In this document: piece after piece, positions 51,637 to 61,600 of the stretch
Position numbering within the stretch: the first letter of the stretch is position 1
Layout of the letters: each line of letters opens with the position of its first letter
From: Sinorhizobium psoraleae
Lineage (GTDB): Bacteria > Pseudomonadota > Alphaproteobacteria > Rhizobiales > Rhizobiaceae
Direction: 5' to 3'
Length of the DNA stretch: 64,000 nt
Assembly: GCF_013283645.1 (NCBI RefSeq)
Contig: NZ_JABEKV010000009.1
Location: forward strand, 7,555-71,554
The notes under the pieces: generated by a model
Seen by the model: only the letters and a program-made list of their open reading frames with translations
Told to the model about the DNA's origin: nothing
Databases searched by the model: none
Position numbers and translations under genes: made by a program

Positions 51637-52263
51637 TCATTGAGCCGTCGCTTGCGCCACGAAAGCGGCCCAAACCCGCTTGACCTGGCTGACGCTGCAG
51701 CCGGCCAGCTTTGCTGTCCGGGCGATGCTATTTCCGCCCGTTCGTAACGCGATTACTCGCTCGTGTGTCGCTTTGTCGGCCTGTCGGCCGACGTACTTAC
51801 CACTCGACTTCGCCAGATCGATGCCCTGCCGCTGGCGTTCGCGCCGATCCTCGAAATCGTCTCGAGCCATTTGCAGCGCCAGTTTCAAGAGCATGTCCTG
51901 CACCGACTCGAGCACGATCTTGGCAGTGCCGTCGGCGCCGGCGGCCAGGTCGCTGAGATCGACCACGCCGGGCACGGCGAGACGGGCGCCCTTCCCCCGG
52001 ATCGTCGCGACCAGCTTTTCGGCTTCAGGCAATGGCAGGCGGCTAATGCGATCGATCTTTTCGGCAATCACGACTTCGCCCGGTTGAAGATCGGCGACCA
52101 GGCGCAGTAGTTCCGGCCGATCGGCGCGAGCGCCAGACGCTTTTTCGCGGTAGACGCCGGCGACGTAATAGCCCGCCTGCTTCGCCTGATCGATGATCGC
52201 CTCTTGGCGATCGAGATCCTGCCCTTGTGTACTCACGCGCAGATAAACCCGGGCGATCCTCAT
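51637..52263 (-). CDS. serine recombinase (resolvase/invertase family)
   Basis: A 208-aa resolvase: catalytic Ser in VYLRVSTQGQDLDRQ, conserved IAEKIDRISRLPL, helix E with ARDDFEDRRERQRQGIDLAK, and a C-terminal HTH (RTGGNSIARTAKLAGCSVSQVKRVW). It could resolve cointegrates or dimers of the element. ATG 52263 is preferred over a GTG two codons upstream. Confidence 0.92.
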   Translation of the reverse strand: MRIARVYLRVSTQGQDLDRQEAIIDQAKQAGYYVAGVYREKASGARADRPELLRLVADLQPGEVVIAEKIDRISRLPLPEAEKLVATIRGKGARLAVPGVVDLSDLAAGADGTAKIVLESVQDMLLKLALQMARDDFEDRRERQRQGIDLAKSSGKYVGRQADKATHERVIALRTGGNSIARTAKLAGCSVSQVKRVWAAFVAQATAQ

Positions 52264-52494
52264 TGCCACTCCCTGTAGCCAAATAGAGTATACTTCAACG
52301 CGCCTAGCTTATTCGCCTAGCTCAGAAAAGCAAAGAGCAATTCAAATGAGCTATGCCCTCAGGAGCCACTTAATTGAGCTGATGGAATGAGGCAAGGTCC
52401 TCAGGACTGGGCCGCCCTGGTTCCGACTCAGAAAGCATGACCAGAACTCGCTCTCGAGGGCAGATAGTCCGAGCAGAAAGCAGCGATTTCACGC

Positions 52495-52640
52495 GTGCCC
52501 TACATGCCATCGAACATCTGTCCAATAACGGTAGCGCCTACACTGCAAGGGACCAGGCTATTTGCTCAAGCCCTCAATCTGGTCTCGTGCATCACGCCGG
52601 TCGCCAGCCCTCAATCAAACGGCATGCCGGTTCGGCGAAA
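52495..52640 (+). pseudogene. IS3-family transposase relic
   Basis: One frame gives IEHLSNNGSAYTARD (degenerate form of the W-L-S-D-N-G-S-x-Y motif) and, after a frameshift, FAQALNLVSCITPVASPQSNGM, the second catalytic block of IS3-type DDE transposases. Both flanks are lost. Confidence 0.65.
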
Positions 52641-52953
52641 GATACAGCCTCTCGTCTAGGCATAGCTCAGGCAATGAGCAATATAAGTCTGGAAACTTCA
52701 CGGCTTAAACTGGGGGACTGTGGCGTGGCTCGTTCAACGGCGGAACTAAATGCTCACCGAGAGCCAAGATTGATCTCGATATTGCCGGCAGCGCGCCGAT
52801 AAGCTTTCAAACGCCTTCCTGGGGCAAGGCGAACAAGTTGGTAGCCGATGGCTTGCCATCGCAGGAGTTGGCCGAGAAGCTTGGCGAAACGCAAACGGCT
52901 GGCAATTAGCTTACGGATCCTGGCCGTAGTCGCGGCGGACCGTGACGGCATAG
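52641..52953. other. gap before the patatin gene, nothing recognised
   Basis: About 310 bases of probable IS debris. A plus-strand frame (SFQTPSWGKANKLVADGLPSQ) and a minus-strand frame (52754-52951, very basic) are open, but neither resembles a known protein. It marks the border of the GC-rich defence island. Confidence 0.4.
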
Positions 52954-54114
52954 TCAGCGCAGGAAACTGAAACTGGCCACCGGCTGATTCTGCGCCAGGC
53001 CGCGGGCGCGCAGCGCCGCATCGGCGCCGGCATAGCCGGATTTGAGCAGCAGGCGCTGCTCGTCAAGGGAGAACGGGTTCAGGCGGGTGCGCAGGGCCGC
53101 CGCCGCCGCAGCCTCCTCTGCGGAGAGCGCCAGGGCGTCCGACACGGCATAGTGGGCGGGCGCCGCGTCGATACTCCAGTAGGCCACCTGCCGCTGTCCC
53201 CGGTTGGCCATGCCGAACAGGATTCGCCGCCTTGAGTGCTCGGCCTGCTGCTGAATAAGACCGAGGGCGCGAACCATCTGGCCGATCCATCGCCCGGTGG
53301 GGCGGCCGACTTCGGGGATCGTGCGGCCGGCATTGCTGACCAGGATCGTCCGGCACCGCTTCCATACGCGCTCAAGCCCGAGATTGTCGTAGATTCCCCC
53401 GTCGGCAAGAACGGCTGTCGTGGTAAACGGCGCCCGGTGCAGGTCGGCGCCGGCTGTGGGCCGCACGGACTCGCGCGACAGGTCGATACGCACCGGCGAC
53501 AGGATCGGCGGGAAGGCCGACGAGGCCGCGACGACGCGCGCCAGCGGAATCACAGGCTTGTCGATCATGCCCACGCGGTAGTCGGCCGCGTAGCTCTTTC
53601 CGAAGCGCCAGCCGCTGCCCGTTTGCAGATTTGTGGCCATGAAGGTAAAGCGCGGGGAATCGGGGATGTCCTGCAGGCATGCCCCCTGGAAGAGATGCCG
53701 GTCATAGGCGCGGACAAGGCTGTCATCGGCGCTGCAGCCGGGCAGCAGGCCGTAGAGGGCGGCCTTGATGTCGATCCCCTTGCCGGCAAAACGCAGCAGG
53801 GGCGAGACGAGCAACGTGTCGAGATTGACCGCGCGGCCATCCTCATCAAACCGCAGGTCCGGCCAGCGCAGCGCCAGCAGGCCGGCGGTGATCGAGCCGC
53901 CGGAGACGCTGGCGACCTCCGCGAGGCGCGGCAGGAAGCCGAGCTCGTTGAGGCGAATGATGGCCCCGACGTGGTAAATCATCGCGCGGTAGCCCCCGCC
54001 GGAAAGGCAAAGACCGATTGTGTCGGCGAGCTTGCCGACCTGCAGGAAATCGTCCTGCGCGGCGTTGGCCGCGAACAGGCTCTGGATATCGCGCGCCCCG
54101 GTGAGATCGTTCAT
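52954..54114 (-). CDS. patatin-like phospholipase, putative effector
   Basis: A 386-aa patatin. Oxyanion motif GGGYR (residues 39-43, LCLSGGGYRAMIYHVGAI), nucleophile Ser71 in ASVSGGSITAG (cPLA2-like, Ser instead of the first Gly of GxSxG), and catalytic Asp238 in LADGGIYDN. Patatins are membrane-degrading effectors in CBASS (CapV). The ATG overlaps the stop of the E2-E1-JAB gene by 4 bases, so both are translated together. The most likely role is abortive-infection killing by phospholipid hydrolysis; the trigger is unknown. Confidence 0.88.
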   Translation of the reverse strand: MNDLTGARDIQSLFAANAAQDDFLQVGKLADTIGLCLSGGGYRAMIYHVGAIIRLNELGFLPRLAEVASVSGGSITAGLLALRWPDLRFDEDGRAVNLDTLLVSPLLRFAGKGIDIKAALYGLLPGCSADDSLVRAYDRHLFQGACLQDIPDSPRFTFMATNLQTGSGWRFGKSYAADYRVGMIDKPVIPLARVVAASSAFPPILSPVRIDLSRESVRPTAGADLHRAPFTTTAVLADGGIYDNLGLERVWKRCRTILVSNAGRTIPEVGRPTGRWIGQMVRALGLIQQQAEHSRRRILFGMANRGQRQVAYWSIDAAPAHYAVSDALALSAEEAAAAAALRTRLNPFSLDEQRLLLKSGYAGADAALRARGLAQNQPVASFSFLR

Positions 54115-56384
54115 GCCGCATCTCCATCGGGCGTGAGGATACCCCTGCCCGCAAGCAGCACGCTCAGCTGTCCGTCATCGCCCGCGATCGCCATCAGGGC
54201 GGGAACGCCCTCGCTCTCCAGCTCCTCGGTCAGCCAGCACAATTGCCGGATGTCCGTCGCGCTCGGGCGCGTCGATGAGCCCCGTGGGTGGGAATGCCAT
54301 TCCCCGACATAGCGGACCTGATGCAGCGACCGCTCGGCGGCTGCCGCAACAGTTGTGGCCAGCCCCGACACGCCGCGCTCGAAAGCGGTCACGCTCCCGG
54401 TGCTGTCCTGCGGGGCCGGCAGGGCCAAGACGAGGTGAATCGAACGGCGGCTCGTATCGGTGATCCCCAGAAGAACGCCGCCGGTTTCATGCGGCAGGCC
54501 TGCCGCACGAAGAGCGGCGATCTGGCGCGCGAGTTCCTGGTCGTACGTCACGGTCCAGTCGCCGAGCGCGATCCGGCGCACCGGAGAGCCGGCCTGCTCG
54601 GACAGGCTGACGGTATGGTTGTTGGCCAGCGTCCAGACTCGCACGGCCGCCTGCGGGGCGGACAGAGCGTCGGTGATCGCCTGCGAAGCAATCGCACTCA
54701 GCAGCGCCGCGCGCGCTGCCGGGATGCGGTTGGTAGCGGCGCGGCAAGAGCCGCTATACCGGACACCCGCCTCGGCCTGGAGGTGCGCCGCCAGCTGCGA
54801 ATCAGCCTGGACGAGGCGATGATACTGCGCTTCCAGGTCGCGCAGCGTGATGCCCGGATCGGCGCCTTCGGCCAGGAGCACGACCGCCGTTCCGGCCGGG
54901 TTGAAAAAGACAGATAGGCGGCGCGCGCCGGGGCGCGGCAGATCGGCAAGGTGCCGCGATACGGCGACCGAGGCCGAGGCATCGATGATGATCTCCGCGC
55001 CGGCCATCGCGGCGTCGATATCCGCGCCCAGATCTTCTCGCGGATGGAGGATGTTCGCCTGAAAGAACCGGACCGGCTCGCCGAGCAAGGCGCCGACGCG
55101 GTGCGCCAGGCCAAAGACCTTGGGCCTGCCGACATCGACCGGGTAGAGAGCGTGGCGGGAAAGGTTGTGCGGCAGCAGGCTGTCATGATCGATAATCGTC
55201 CAATCGAACCGGCCCTCGCGCGCGAGGTTGACCGCTAGCTGCGATCCCAGCGATCCGGCGCCGACCAGGACGCAGCGGCGCCTGTCAGGCTGGGCCTGCC
55301 CGCTGATCATCGCGCCGACAGCCCGGTCAAATCCCAGATGGACGTCAGCGGGCGAGATGGGAAGGCCAGGCACGGCCGTGCCGGCGGTCACGCCGACCAT
55401 CCTGACATAGCCGCTGCCTGAGCCCACGTCGCTGTCATTGCGCGCGAGCACGCCGAGGGCAACGCCGACATCCCCGGCGGAATCGTGGGTGATAAAAGCG
55501 CGCAGGTCGTCGGCCTGGCGGCCATCGTCCCCTGCGATCGGGAAGGCCACAACGAGGGCGATCCGCGCCTGGAGGCGGCGGACGGCCGTGGCATCAAGCC
55601 CGGCCCATTCGATGACACGCGCGCGGAGTTCTGCGCCAAGATCGATCCCGCAGCCCTGCAGTTGCTGCGCGAGAGCATCGAGGGTCTGCGGGGCGCGCTG
55701 CAGGCGCTGCATACCCTGCGGCGCGGCGCGCAAGGGGACGACCACGAACTGCGGATCAGCTCCGTTCCCGCCCGGCCGCACGAACTCGGTGACGATGACC
55801 GTCTCGTGCTCGTTGCGGATATGGCCGACCAGTTCGGCAGGACGGTCGGCCGGCGCCAGGGCCGCCGCCGGCAGGATGATGGTCGCCGGGTTGCGGAAGA
55901 AAAGGGGCTCCAGCGGCTGCGCCGTGTCGTGAAGCTCGCCGCGAGCGGCCTTCGCGAGCCAGAGCTGGATGCGGCGGATAAAGTCCGCGGGCGTGAAGGC
56001 AAGCCGGGCTTCCGCCCACGGCCGGTCATCGATGCACAGGGCGCGCGGCGTGTCGTCCGGCGTCCAGTTCTGGTGCATGGTTTCCGGAAAATCAGGGCGC
56101 AGCGCCAGGACCGCCGGCTGCTCGCCGCTCATCCCGAAGACCACGGCCACCGGCTCCACGCCGCGGATGGGCGCGGCGAGGTCCTGCGGCCGCTCCACTT
56201 CAATGTCGAGATGCAGCGCGGCCAGGGTGCCGTCATCGGAATGCCGTGACTCCACAAGCGTGACGGCCGGAGCCCGGCTCGAGGCGACATACGCGACGAC
56301 CGCCCGCGTGGCATCGGGCGCGACCGCGTCCGATGCCACCGGCTGCCCGAAACCCTGCCACCAGGGATGAAGCGCTGCCGTCAT
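54111..56384 (-). CDS. E2-E1-JAB triple fusion (ubiquitin-like conjugation and removal)
   Basis: A 757-aa protein. Residues ~40-160: E2-like domain with HQN at 104-106 (like the E2 HPN motif) and candidate catalytic Cys117 in RALCIDDRPW. Residues ~365-600: ThiF/E1 adenylation domain with nucleotide loop GAGSLG (375-380), Asp399 in TIIDHDSLLPHNLSRH with the Arg finger, and a likely thioester Cys547 in YSGSCRAATNR. Residues ~610-757: JAB/JAMM metalloprotease with Glu633 (HETGG), His697/His699 (EWHSHP), Ser708 and Asp711. In type II CBASS these activities are Cap2 (E1-E2) and Cap3 (JAB). ATG 56384 lies 2 bases after the MBL stop. Confidence 0.9.
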   Translation of the reverse strand: MTAALHPWWQGFGQPVASDAVAPDATRAVVAYVASSRAPAVTLVESRHSDDGTLAALHLDIEVERPQDLAAPIRGVEPVAVVFGMSGEQPAVLALRPDFPETMHQNWTPDDTPRALCIDDRPWAEARLAFTPADFIRRIQLWLAKAARGELHDTAQPLEPLFFRNPATIILPAAALAPADRPAELVGHIRNEHETVIVTEFVRPGGNGADPQFVVVPLRAAPQGMQRLQRAPQTLDALAQQLQGCGIDLGAELRARVIEWAGLDATAVRRLQARIALVVAFPIAGDDGRQADDLRAFITHDSAGDVGVALGVLARNDSDVGSGSGYVRMVGVTAGTAVPGLPISPADVHLGFDRAVGAMISGQAQPDRRRCVLVGAGSLGSQLAVNLAREGRFDWTIIDHDSLLPHNLSRHALYPVDVGRPKVFGLAHRVGALLGEPVRFFQANILHPREDLGADIDAAMAGAEIIIDASASVAVSRHLADLPRPGARRLSVFFNPAGTAVVLLAEGADPGITLRDLEAQYHRLVQADSQLAAHLQAEAGVRYSGSCRAATNRIPAARAALLSAIASQAITDALSAPQAAVRVWTLANNHTVSLSEQAGSPVRRIALGDWTVTYDQELARQIAALRAAGLPHETGGVLLGITDTSRRSIHLVLALPAPQDSTGSVTAFERGVSGLATTVAAAAERSLHQVRYVGEWHSHPRGSSTRPSATDIRQLCWLTEELESEGVPALMAIAGDDGQLSVLLAGRGILTPDGDAA

Positions 56385-56386
56385 CC

Positions 56387-57520
56387 TCAGCCCGCCCGCG
56401 CCGGCGTGGAGATGATGCTGGCCGCGCCGGCCACGGCCGAGACGGTCAAGAGCTGCGCGCCGCGGCTCGTCACCTCGATGCTGAGCGGCTTCGGCCGGGC
56501 CGTCGAGGGCGATTCCATGGTCACCTTGAACGTCCCGTCGGCGCCGCGGGCGACCGCCTTGTAGTAGTTGCCCGCCTGCCGGTGGGGCGGCTGGACATCG
56601 GCGTCTTCGGGCGTCCCCTTGAGCGGCATCGGCTTGCTCGTCGAGACCATGATGTGGCGCTCGCGGCCCTGCGTCTCGCACAGCCATTCGACGTGCTCGG
56701 TAGGCTCGGTCTCGTCTTCACCCTTGGTCCAGCCAATGGCCGTGTACGAACAGTGGTGGGGAACCTTGAAAATGTCCCACAGCAGACGGTCCTCGCGCCC
56801 GTGGCGCTTGGTGGTCAGGACGATCTGGTCAATGGAATCGGCGTGGATGTCGGACATGAACAGCGCGTAGGTTTCGCGGCCGCCTTCGAGGAAGGTGGCC
56901 TGAAAGACGACGCTGTCCTGGTTCCGGTCAACGATCCCGTTCTCGTTCTGACGCCAGCCGAAGGGGCTGTGAATGAAAAACTCGGCCTGTTCCGCCCCGT
57001 ACTTGGAGAAACCGGGAACGTACTGGCCCGCGTCAGTGATCAGGTGCGCCCGCGACTCCAGCGACAGACCCTGCTTTGCCAGCCAGTCGGCCAGCTTCTT
57101 CGGGCGGGAGAATACACGGATGCCGTAGCCCTGCCGCAGCCGGTGGCGTGCTTCCTGCCTGACGATCCGGGCGCTGTCCTCGCAGCCGTCCTCCAGGATG
57201 GCGGCGGCGGGAACCCACAATTCCTTGATCTTGATACGGCCTTCGCCCTGGTATTTCGCGGCGTGGTCGAGCCAGAAGAAGTCGCCCGCCCCGCAACAGT
57301 GATCGTCATCCAGATGGGTAAAGCAGACGACGTCGTAGTTGTCCCGACCAGCGGCCCGCAGGTCGGCCTTCAGCTCGACAGGAAGGTCAATCCGCGTGTC
57401 ATAGGGGTCGTTGTCGTTCCGCATATCGGCATAGTCGACCAGCATGTTCTTGCCGTCGGCAAAATCGATCCGGGTGCAGTCGGCATTGCCGAGGGGGTGG
57501 AAGGTCAGCTTCGCAGTCAT
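56387..57520 (-). CDS. metallo-beta-lactamase-fold hydrolase
   Basis: A 377-aa MBL-fold protein of the ComEC-like/competence branch: FHPLGNADCTRIDF, then VVCFTHLDDDHCCGAGD with HxxxDH at residues 69-74, SDIHADS and VPHHCSYTA as further metal ligands. Substrate could be a nucleotide or nucleic acid. Its C-terminal tail (SIISTPARAG) ends in Gly, as do proteins attached by E1/E2 enzymes. First gene of the leftward operon; ATG 57520 has GGAG 6 bases upstream, better than ATG 57526. Confidence 0.85.
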   Translation of the reverse strand: MTAKLTFHPLGNADCTRIDFADGKNMLVDYADMRNDNDPYDTRIDLPVELKADLRAAGRDNYDVVCFTHLDDDHCCGAGDFFWLDHAAKYQGEGRIKIKELWVPAAAILEDGCEDSARIVRQEARHRLRQGYGIRVFSRPKKLADWLAKQGLSLESRAHLITDAGQYVPGFSKYGAEQAEFFIHSPFGWRQNENGIVDRNQDSVVFQATFLEGGRETYALFMSDIHADSIDQIVLTTKRHGREDRLLWDIFKVPHHCSYTAIGWTKGEDETEPTEHVEWLCETQGRERHIMVSTSKPMPLKGTPEDADVQPPHRQAGNYYKAVARGADGTFKVTMESPSTARPKPLSIEVTSRGAQLLTVSAVAGAASIISTPARAG

Positions 57521-57641
57521 ATTCATCTCCTGTGGTCCTCAGCTCTGCCGGGACGGTTCGGTGTTGGTCGCGGCAGCGCCGGGCGGTCACGAGGGACGAA
57601 AGTCCCGAATCCTGTTGACCACGGCCCGCTGATGGGATAAA

Positions 57642-57683
57642 AAACTATACGCGTCTAGTTTCGCTGTCAATATAGTTTCTATA
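57642..57683. promoter_or_regulatory. candidate operators in the divergent MBL / WYL promoter
   Basis: Two small inverted repeats in an AT-rich island: AAACTA-8 nt-TAGTTT (57642-57661) and TATAG-TTT-CTATA (57671-57683), just before the WYL gene. They are likely sites for autoregulation by the WYL protein. Confidence 0.5.
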
Positions 57684-57690
57684 CCCTTTT

Positions 57691-58620
57691 ATGGTGGACA
57701 CAATGGAGAATGAAAACCCCGGCATCCGGTGGGGGGTGGAGCAGCGGCTCGAATTCATCGAGTTCCGTCTTTTCTGGGAGGGTGGGGTCAACCGGTCGGA
57801 CATCATCGACGTGTTCGGCGTGTCGGTGCCGCAGGCCTCCAAGGACCTTTCGCTCTACCAGGAGCGCGCGCCGGGGAATGTGGAGTACGACAAGAGCGTC
57901 AAGCGCTACGTCGCCGCCAAAGATTTCGAGCCGCGCTTTCTGAAGCCCGATCCAGATGCCTACCTGTCGCGGCTGCGTTCGCTGGGCGAAGGCCTGTCGA
58001 TGCCCGTCGAGTCCTGGATCGCCAAGCCGCCGAAGACCGACATCGCCCTCACCCCGAAGCGGGACATCAATACAGACGTGTTACGGGCCGTGCTCGAAGC
58101 GGTACGCGACCACCGGTCGATCGAAATCCTGTATCAGTCCATGAGCAAGCAGCGGCCCGACCCGGTCTGGCGCCGCATTACGCCGCATGCCTTCGGCTAT
58201 GACGGCTTTCGCTGGCACGCGCGGGCCTTCTGCCACATCGACGGCAAATTCAAAGATTTCCTGCTGCCGCGGGCGCTGGAAGCCCGCATGCCGGGTGAGC
58301 CGGGGGCGTCGGGGGACCAGGACAAGCTTTGGCACGAATATTTCGGCTTTGAGATCGTGCCACACCCCGATCTTACACCCAGTCAGCAAATTGTTGTGGC
58401 TAAAGATTATGGAATGACAGATGGCAAATGCGTCCTGTCGGTCCGATATGCCATGCTCTTTTACGTTCTTCGCCGACTCGGCTTATTAGGAGATGCTTCA
58501 AAAGAACCGGCGAGACGACAACATATAGTTGTTTCAAGCTTCAGTGATGTGCAAACTGCGCTGGCGCGCGCGGAATTCTTTGAAAACAATGCGGAAAATG
58601 CGGCGGGCGCGCAGGGGTAA
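57691..58620 (+). CDS. WYL-domain transcriptional regulator (BrxR/CapW type)
   Basis: A 309-aa regulator: N-terminal winged HTH (FIEFRLFWEGGVNRSDIIDVFGVSVPQASKDLSLYQERAPGN), WYL domain (about residues 128-200, AVRDHRSIEILYQSMSKQ, RITPHAFGYDGFRWHARAFC), and a WCX-like C-terminus. Homologues repress BREX, CBASS and other defence operons and respond to nucleic-acid ligands. It is divergent from the MBL operon and 2 bases ahead of the helicase gene, so it may control both. ATG 57703 is an alternative start. Base composition turns AT-rich from about 58370 to 58570. Confidence 0.9.
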   Translation: MVDTMENENPGIRWGVEQRLEFIEFRLFWEGGVNRSDIIDVFGVSVPQASKDLSLYQERAPGNVEYDKSVKRYVAAKDFEPRFLKPDPDAYLSRLRSLGEGLSMPVESWIAKPPKTDIALTPKRDINTDVLRAVLEAVRDHRSIEILYQSMSKQRPDPVWRRITPHAFGYDGFRWHARAFCHIDGKFKDFLLPRALEARMPGEPGASGDQDKLWHEYFGFEIVPHPDLTPSQQIVVAKDYGMTDGKCVLSVRYAMLFYVLRRLGLLGDASKEPARRQHIVVSSFSDVQTALARAEFFENNAENAAGAQG

Positions 58621-58622
58621 CC

Positions 58623-61600
58623 ATGGTTCGGCTTGAAGACATCAAAGGGGGAGCGTTCGTTCGCGGTGTCGTGCCGCAGCAGCCCGTCCAGATCATATCG
58701 GTCGACTGGATTGGCGCGCAGGCCGTCAATGTCGTGTTCCGCGATCAGAACGGTGCTGTTGCCGAAGGCACGCTGTATCGCGATGATGAGCATCGCCTTG
58801 AGCTTGATGCGCGCGGCCGCCTGTGGACGTTTGAAGCCGACGGGGGCCTTCTTCGCCTGGTCACCGAAGCCAACCGGATCAAGCTCGCTCACTATTTCGA
58901 TCCTTATCTGGCCATTCATACGAGTCTCGTCGATCCGCTGCCGCACCAGATTTCGGCGGTCTATGGCGAAATGCTGCCACGCCAGCCGCTGCGGTTCCTG
59001 CTGGCCGACGATCCTGGCGCAGGCAAGACCATCATGGCCGGCCTGCTCATCAAGGAACTCATCGCGCGCAGCGACCTGGAGCGGTGCCTCGTTGTTGCGC
59101 CGGGAAGCCTTGTCGAGCAGTGGCAGGATGAGCTGGGAGAGAAATTCAATCTCGAATTCGACATCCTGACCCGCGACATGATCGAGACGTCGCGCTCAGG
59201 CAATCCGTTCAACGACCACAACAGACTGATCGTCCGCCTCGACGTGCTGGCGCGAAGCGAGGAGCTGCAGGATAAGCTGCTGAAATCCCAGGAATGGGAC
59301 CTCATCATCTGTGATGAAGCGCACCGGATGTCCGCCACCTATTTCGGCGGCGATGTGAAATACACGAAGCGCTATCAGGTCGGACAGCGGCTCGGTCAGA
59401 TTTGCCGCCACCTGCTGCTCATGTCGGCAACGCCTCACAACGGTAAGGAAGAAGACTTCCAGCTTTTTATGGCTTTGCTTGACGGGGACCGGTTCGAAGG
59501 GCGCTTCCGTGACGGCGTTCACTATGCCGACACGGACGACATGATGCGGCGTCTCACCAAGGAAGAGCTCTTGCGGTTCGATGGCCGGCCGCTCTTTCCC
59601 GAGCGCCGCGCGTACACGGTCAAGTATGAGCTCTCTCCCAAGGAGGCGGCTCTCTACAGCGCGGTTACCGATTACGTTCGCACGGAAATGAACCGCGTGC
59701 AGCGGTTTGCCGACGGCGACAACAAGAAGCGCAACAATGTCGGCTTCGCCTTGCAGATCCTGCAGCGACGCCTCGCCTCATCGCCGGCGGCCATCTATCA
59801 GTCGCTCAAACGCCGGCGGGAGAGGCTTGAGAACGAACTGGCCGAGGCGCGCCTTGCGGCACGCGGCCGTCCGGGCGGTGTCATCGGCGACACCAGCGTC
59901 AGTGCCGAAGTTCTTCGCAATATTGAGGAATACGGACAGGACGAGGTCGACGAGCTGGAGGATATTATTTCCACCGGCGCCACAACCGCCGAAACCATCG
60001 ACCAGCTGGCCATTGAAGTTGAAACGCTGAAGGGCTTGGAGCAGATGGCGCTGGGCGTCCTCCGCTCCGGTGAAGACACCAAGTGGACGCAACTCAATCG
60101 CATCCTCGACGACGACCTGATGATCGATGGTCACGGTAATCGTCGCAAACTCATCATCTTCACCGAACCCAAGGATACGCTGCACTACCTCGTTGACAAG
60201 GTTCGCTCGCGCCTCGGCAACCCTGAAGCCGTGGACGTCATCCACGGTGGGGTGACGCGCGAGGAGCGCCGCAAGGTCATTGAACGCTTCATGCAAGACC
60301 GCGACATGCTGGTCCTGATCGCCAACGATGCCGCCGGTGAAGGCGTGAACCTTCAGCGCGGGCATCTGATGGTCAACTACGACCTGCCCTGGAACCCGAA
60401 CAAGATCGAGCAGCGCTTCGGCCGCGTCCACCGTATCGGCCAGACCGAAGTCTGCCATCTCTGGAACATCGTCGCCGCTGACACCCGCGAAGGCGAGGTC
60501 TATGCCCGCCTTCTGGAAAAACTGGAGGCGGCCCGCGAGGCGCTAGGCGGCAGGGTCTATGATGTCCTCGGGGAGCTGTTTGAGGGCGTCGCGCTCAAAG
60601 ATCTTTTGTTCCAGGCGATTCAATATGGGGAGCAGGAGGATGTCCGCGCGCGGCTGTTCCGCCAGGTCGACGGCGCAGTTGACCAGCAGCACCTGCTGGA
60701 GCTTCTGAAGCGCCGTGCCCTGACCAACGATACGATGCCTGAAGCCAAGGTGCATGAACTGCGCCTAGAGATGGAGCGGGCGGAGGCTATGCGCCTGCAG
60801 CCGCATCATATCCAGAGCTTTTTCGTCGAGGCCTTCCAGCATCTCGGCGGACGTTTGAAAAAGCGGGAGGAAGGGCGATGGGAAATCACCCATGTGCCTG
60901 TCCGCATCCGCGAGCGGGACCGGCAAATGGGCAGCGGAGCGCCCATCCAGAAGAAATATGAGCGCATCTGTTTCGAGAAGAGCGCTATCAACCAGCAGCC
61001 TGTCGCCACGTTCGTATGCCCGGGACATCCGTTTCTGGAAGCCGTAATCAGCATCATCCGCGAGGACTACGACCAGCTGATGAAGCAGGGCGCCATCCTT
61101 GTCGATGATACGGACATGGGCTCGGACCTTGCCGCGATTTTCCTGCTTGAGCACAGCGTTCAGGACGGACGCCTGACCAGTACCGGCAAACCGCACATCA
61201 TCTCGCAAAAGCTCCAGTTCGCTTCCGTCGACAAGCAGGGCCGCACGACGAATGCCGGCATCGCGCCCCACCTCAATCTCCGCCCGGCTACGCCGGAGGA
61301 GATCGCGCTGGTCAAGGATTGTCTCGACGAACCTTGGCTAACCGCGGACCTGGAGCGAACCGCCGTCCAGTTCGCGACCGTCGAGCTTGCGCAGGGCCAC
61401 GTTGCCGAGGTCAAGGCGCGCCGCATTCCCGAGATCGACAAGGTCGAGCACGAGGTGAAGGTGCGCCTCAAGAAGGAGATCAATTACTGGGACAGCCGGT
61501 CCTTCGAGCTGAAGGAGGAGGAGAAAGCCGGCAAGAAGACGCGCCTGAACTGGCAGAACGCCGAGCGCCGCGCCGAGGACCTGGCGGAACGACTTAAGCG

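Noticed and set aside
53236-54312. 358-codon plus-strand open frame opposite patatin
   Set aside because: Antisense shadow caused by high GC3; patatin motifs are clear on the minus strand.
52954-57520. Calling the patatin / E1-E2 / JAB operon a type II CBASS
   Set aside because: No CD-NTase gene is present in the operon or next to it, and an MBL-fold protein takes its place.
56333-57640. 435-codon plus-strand open frame opposite the MBL gene
   Set aside because: Antisense shadow of the MBL gene; no domain.
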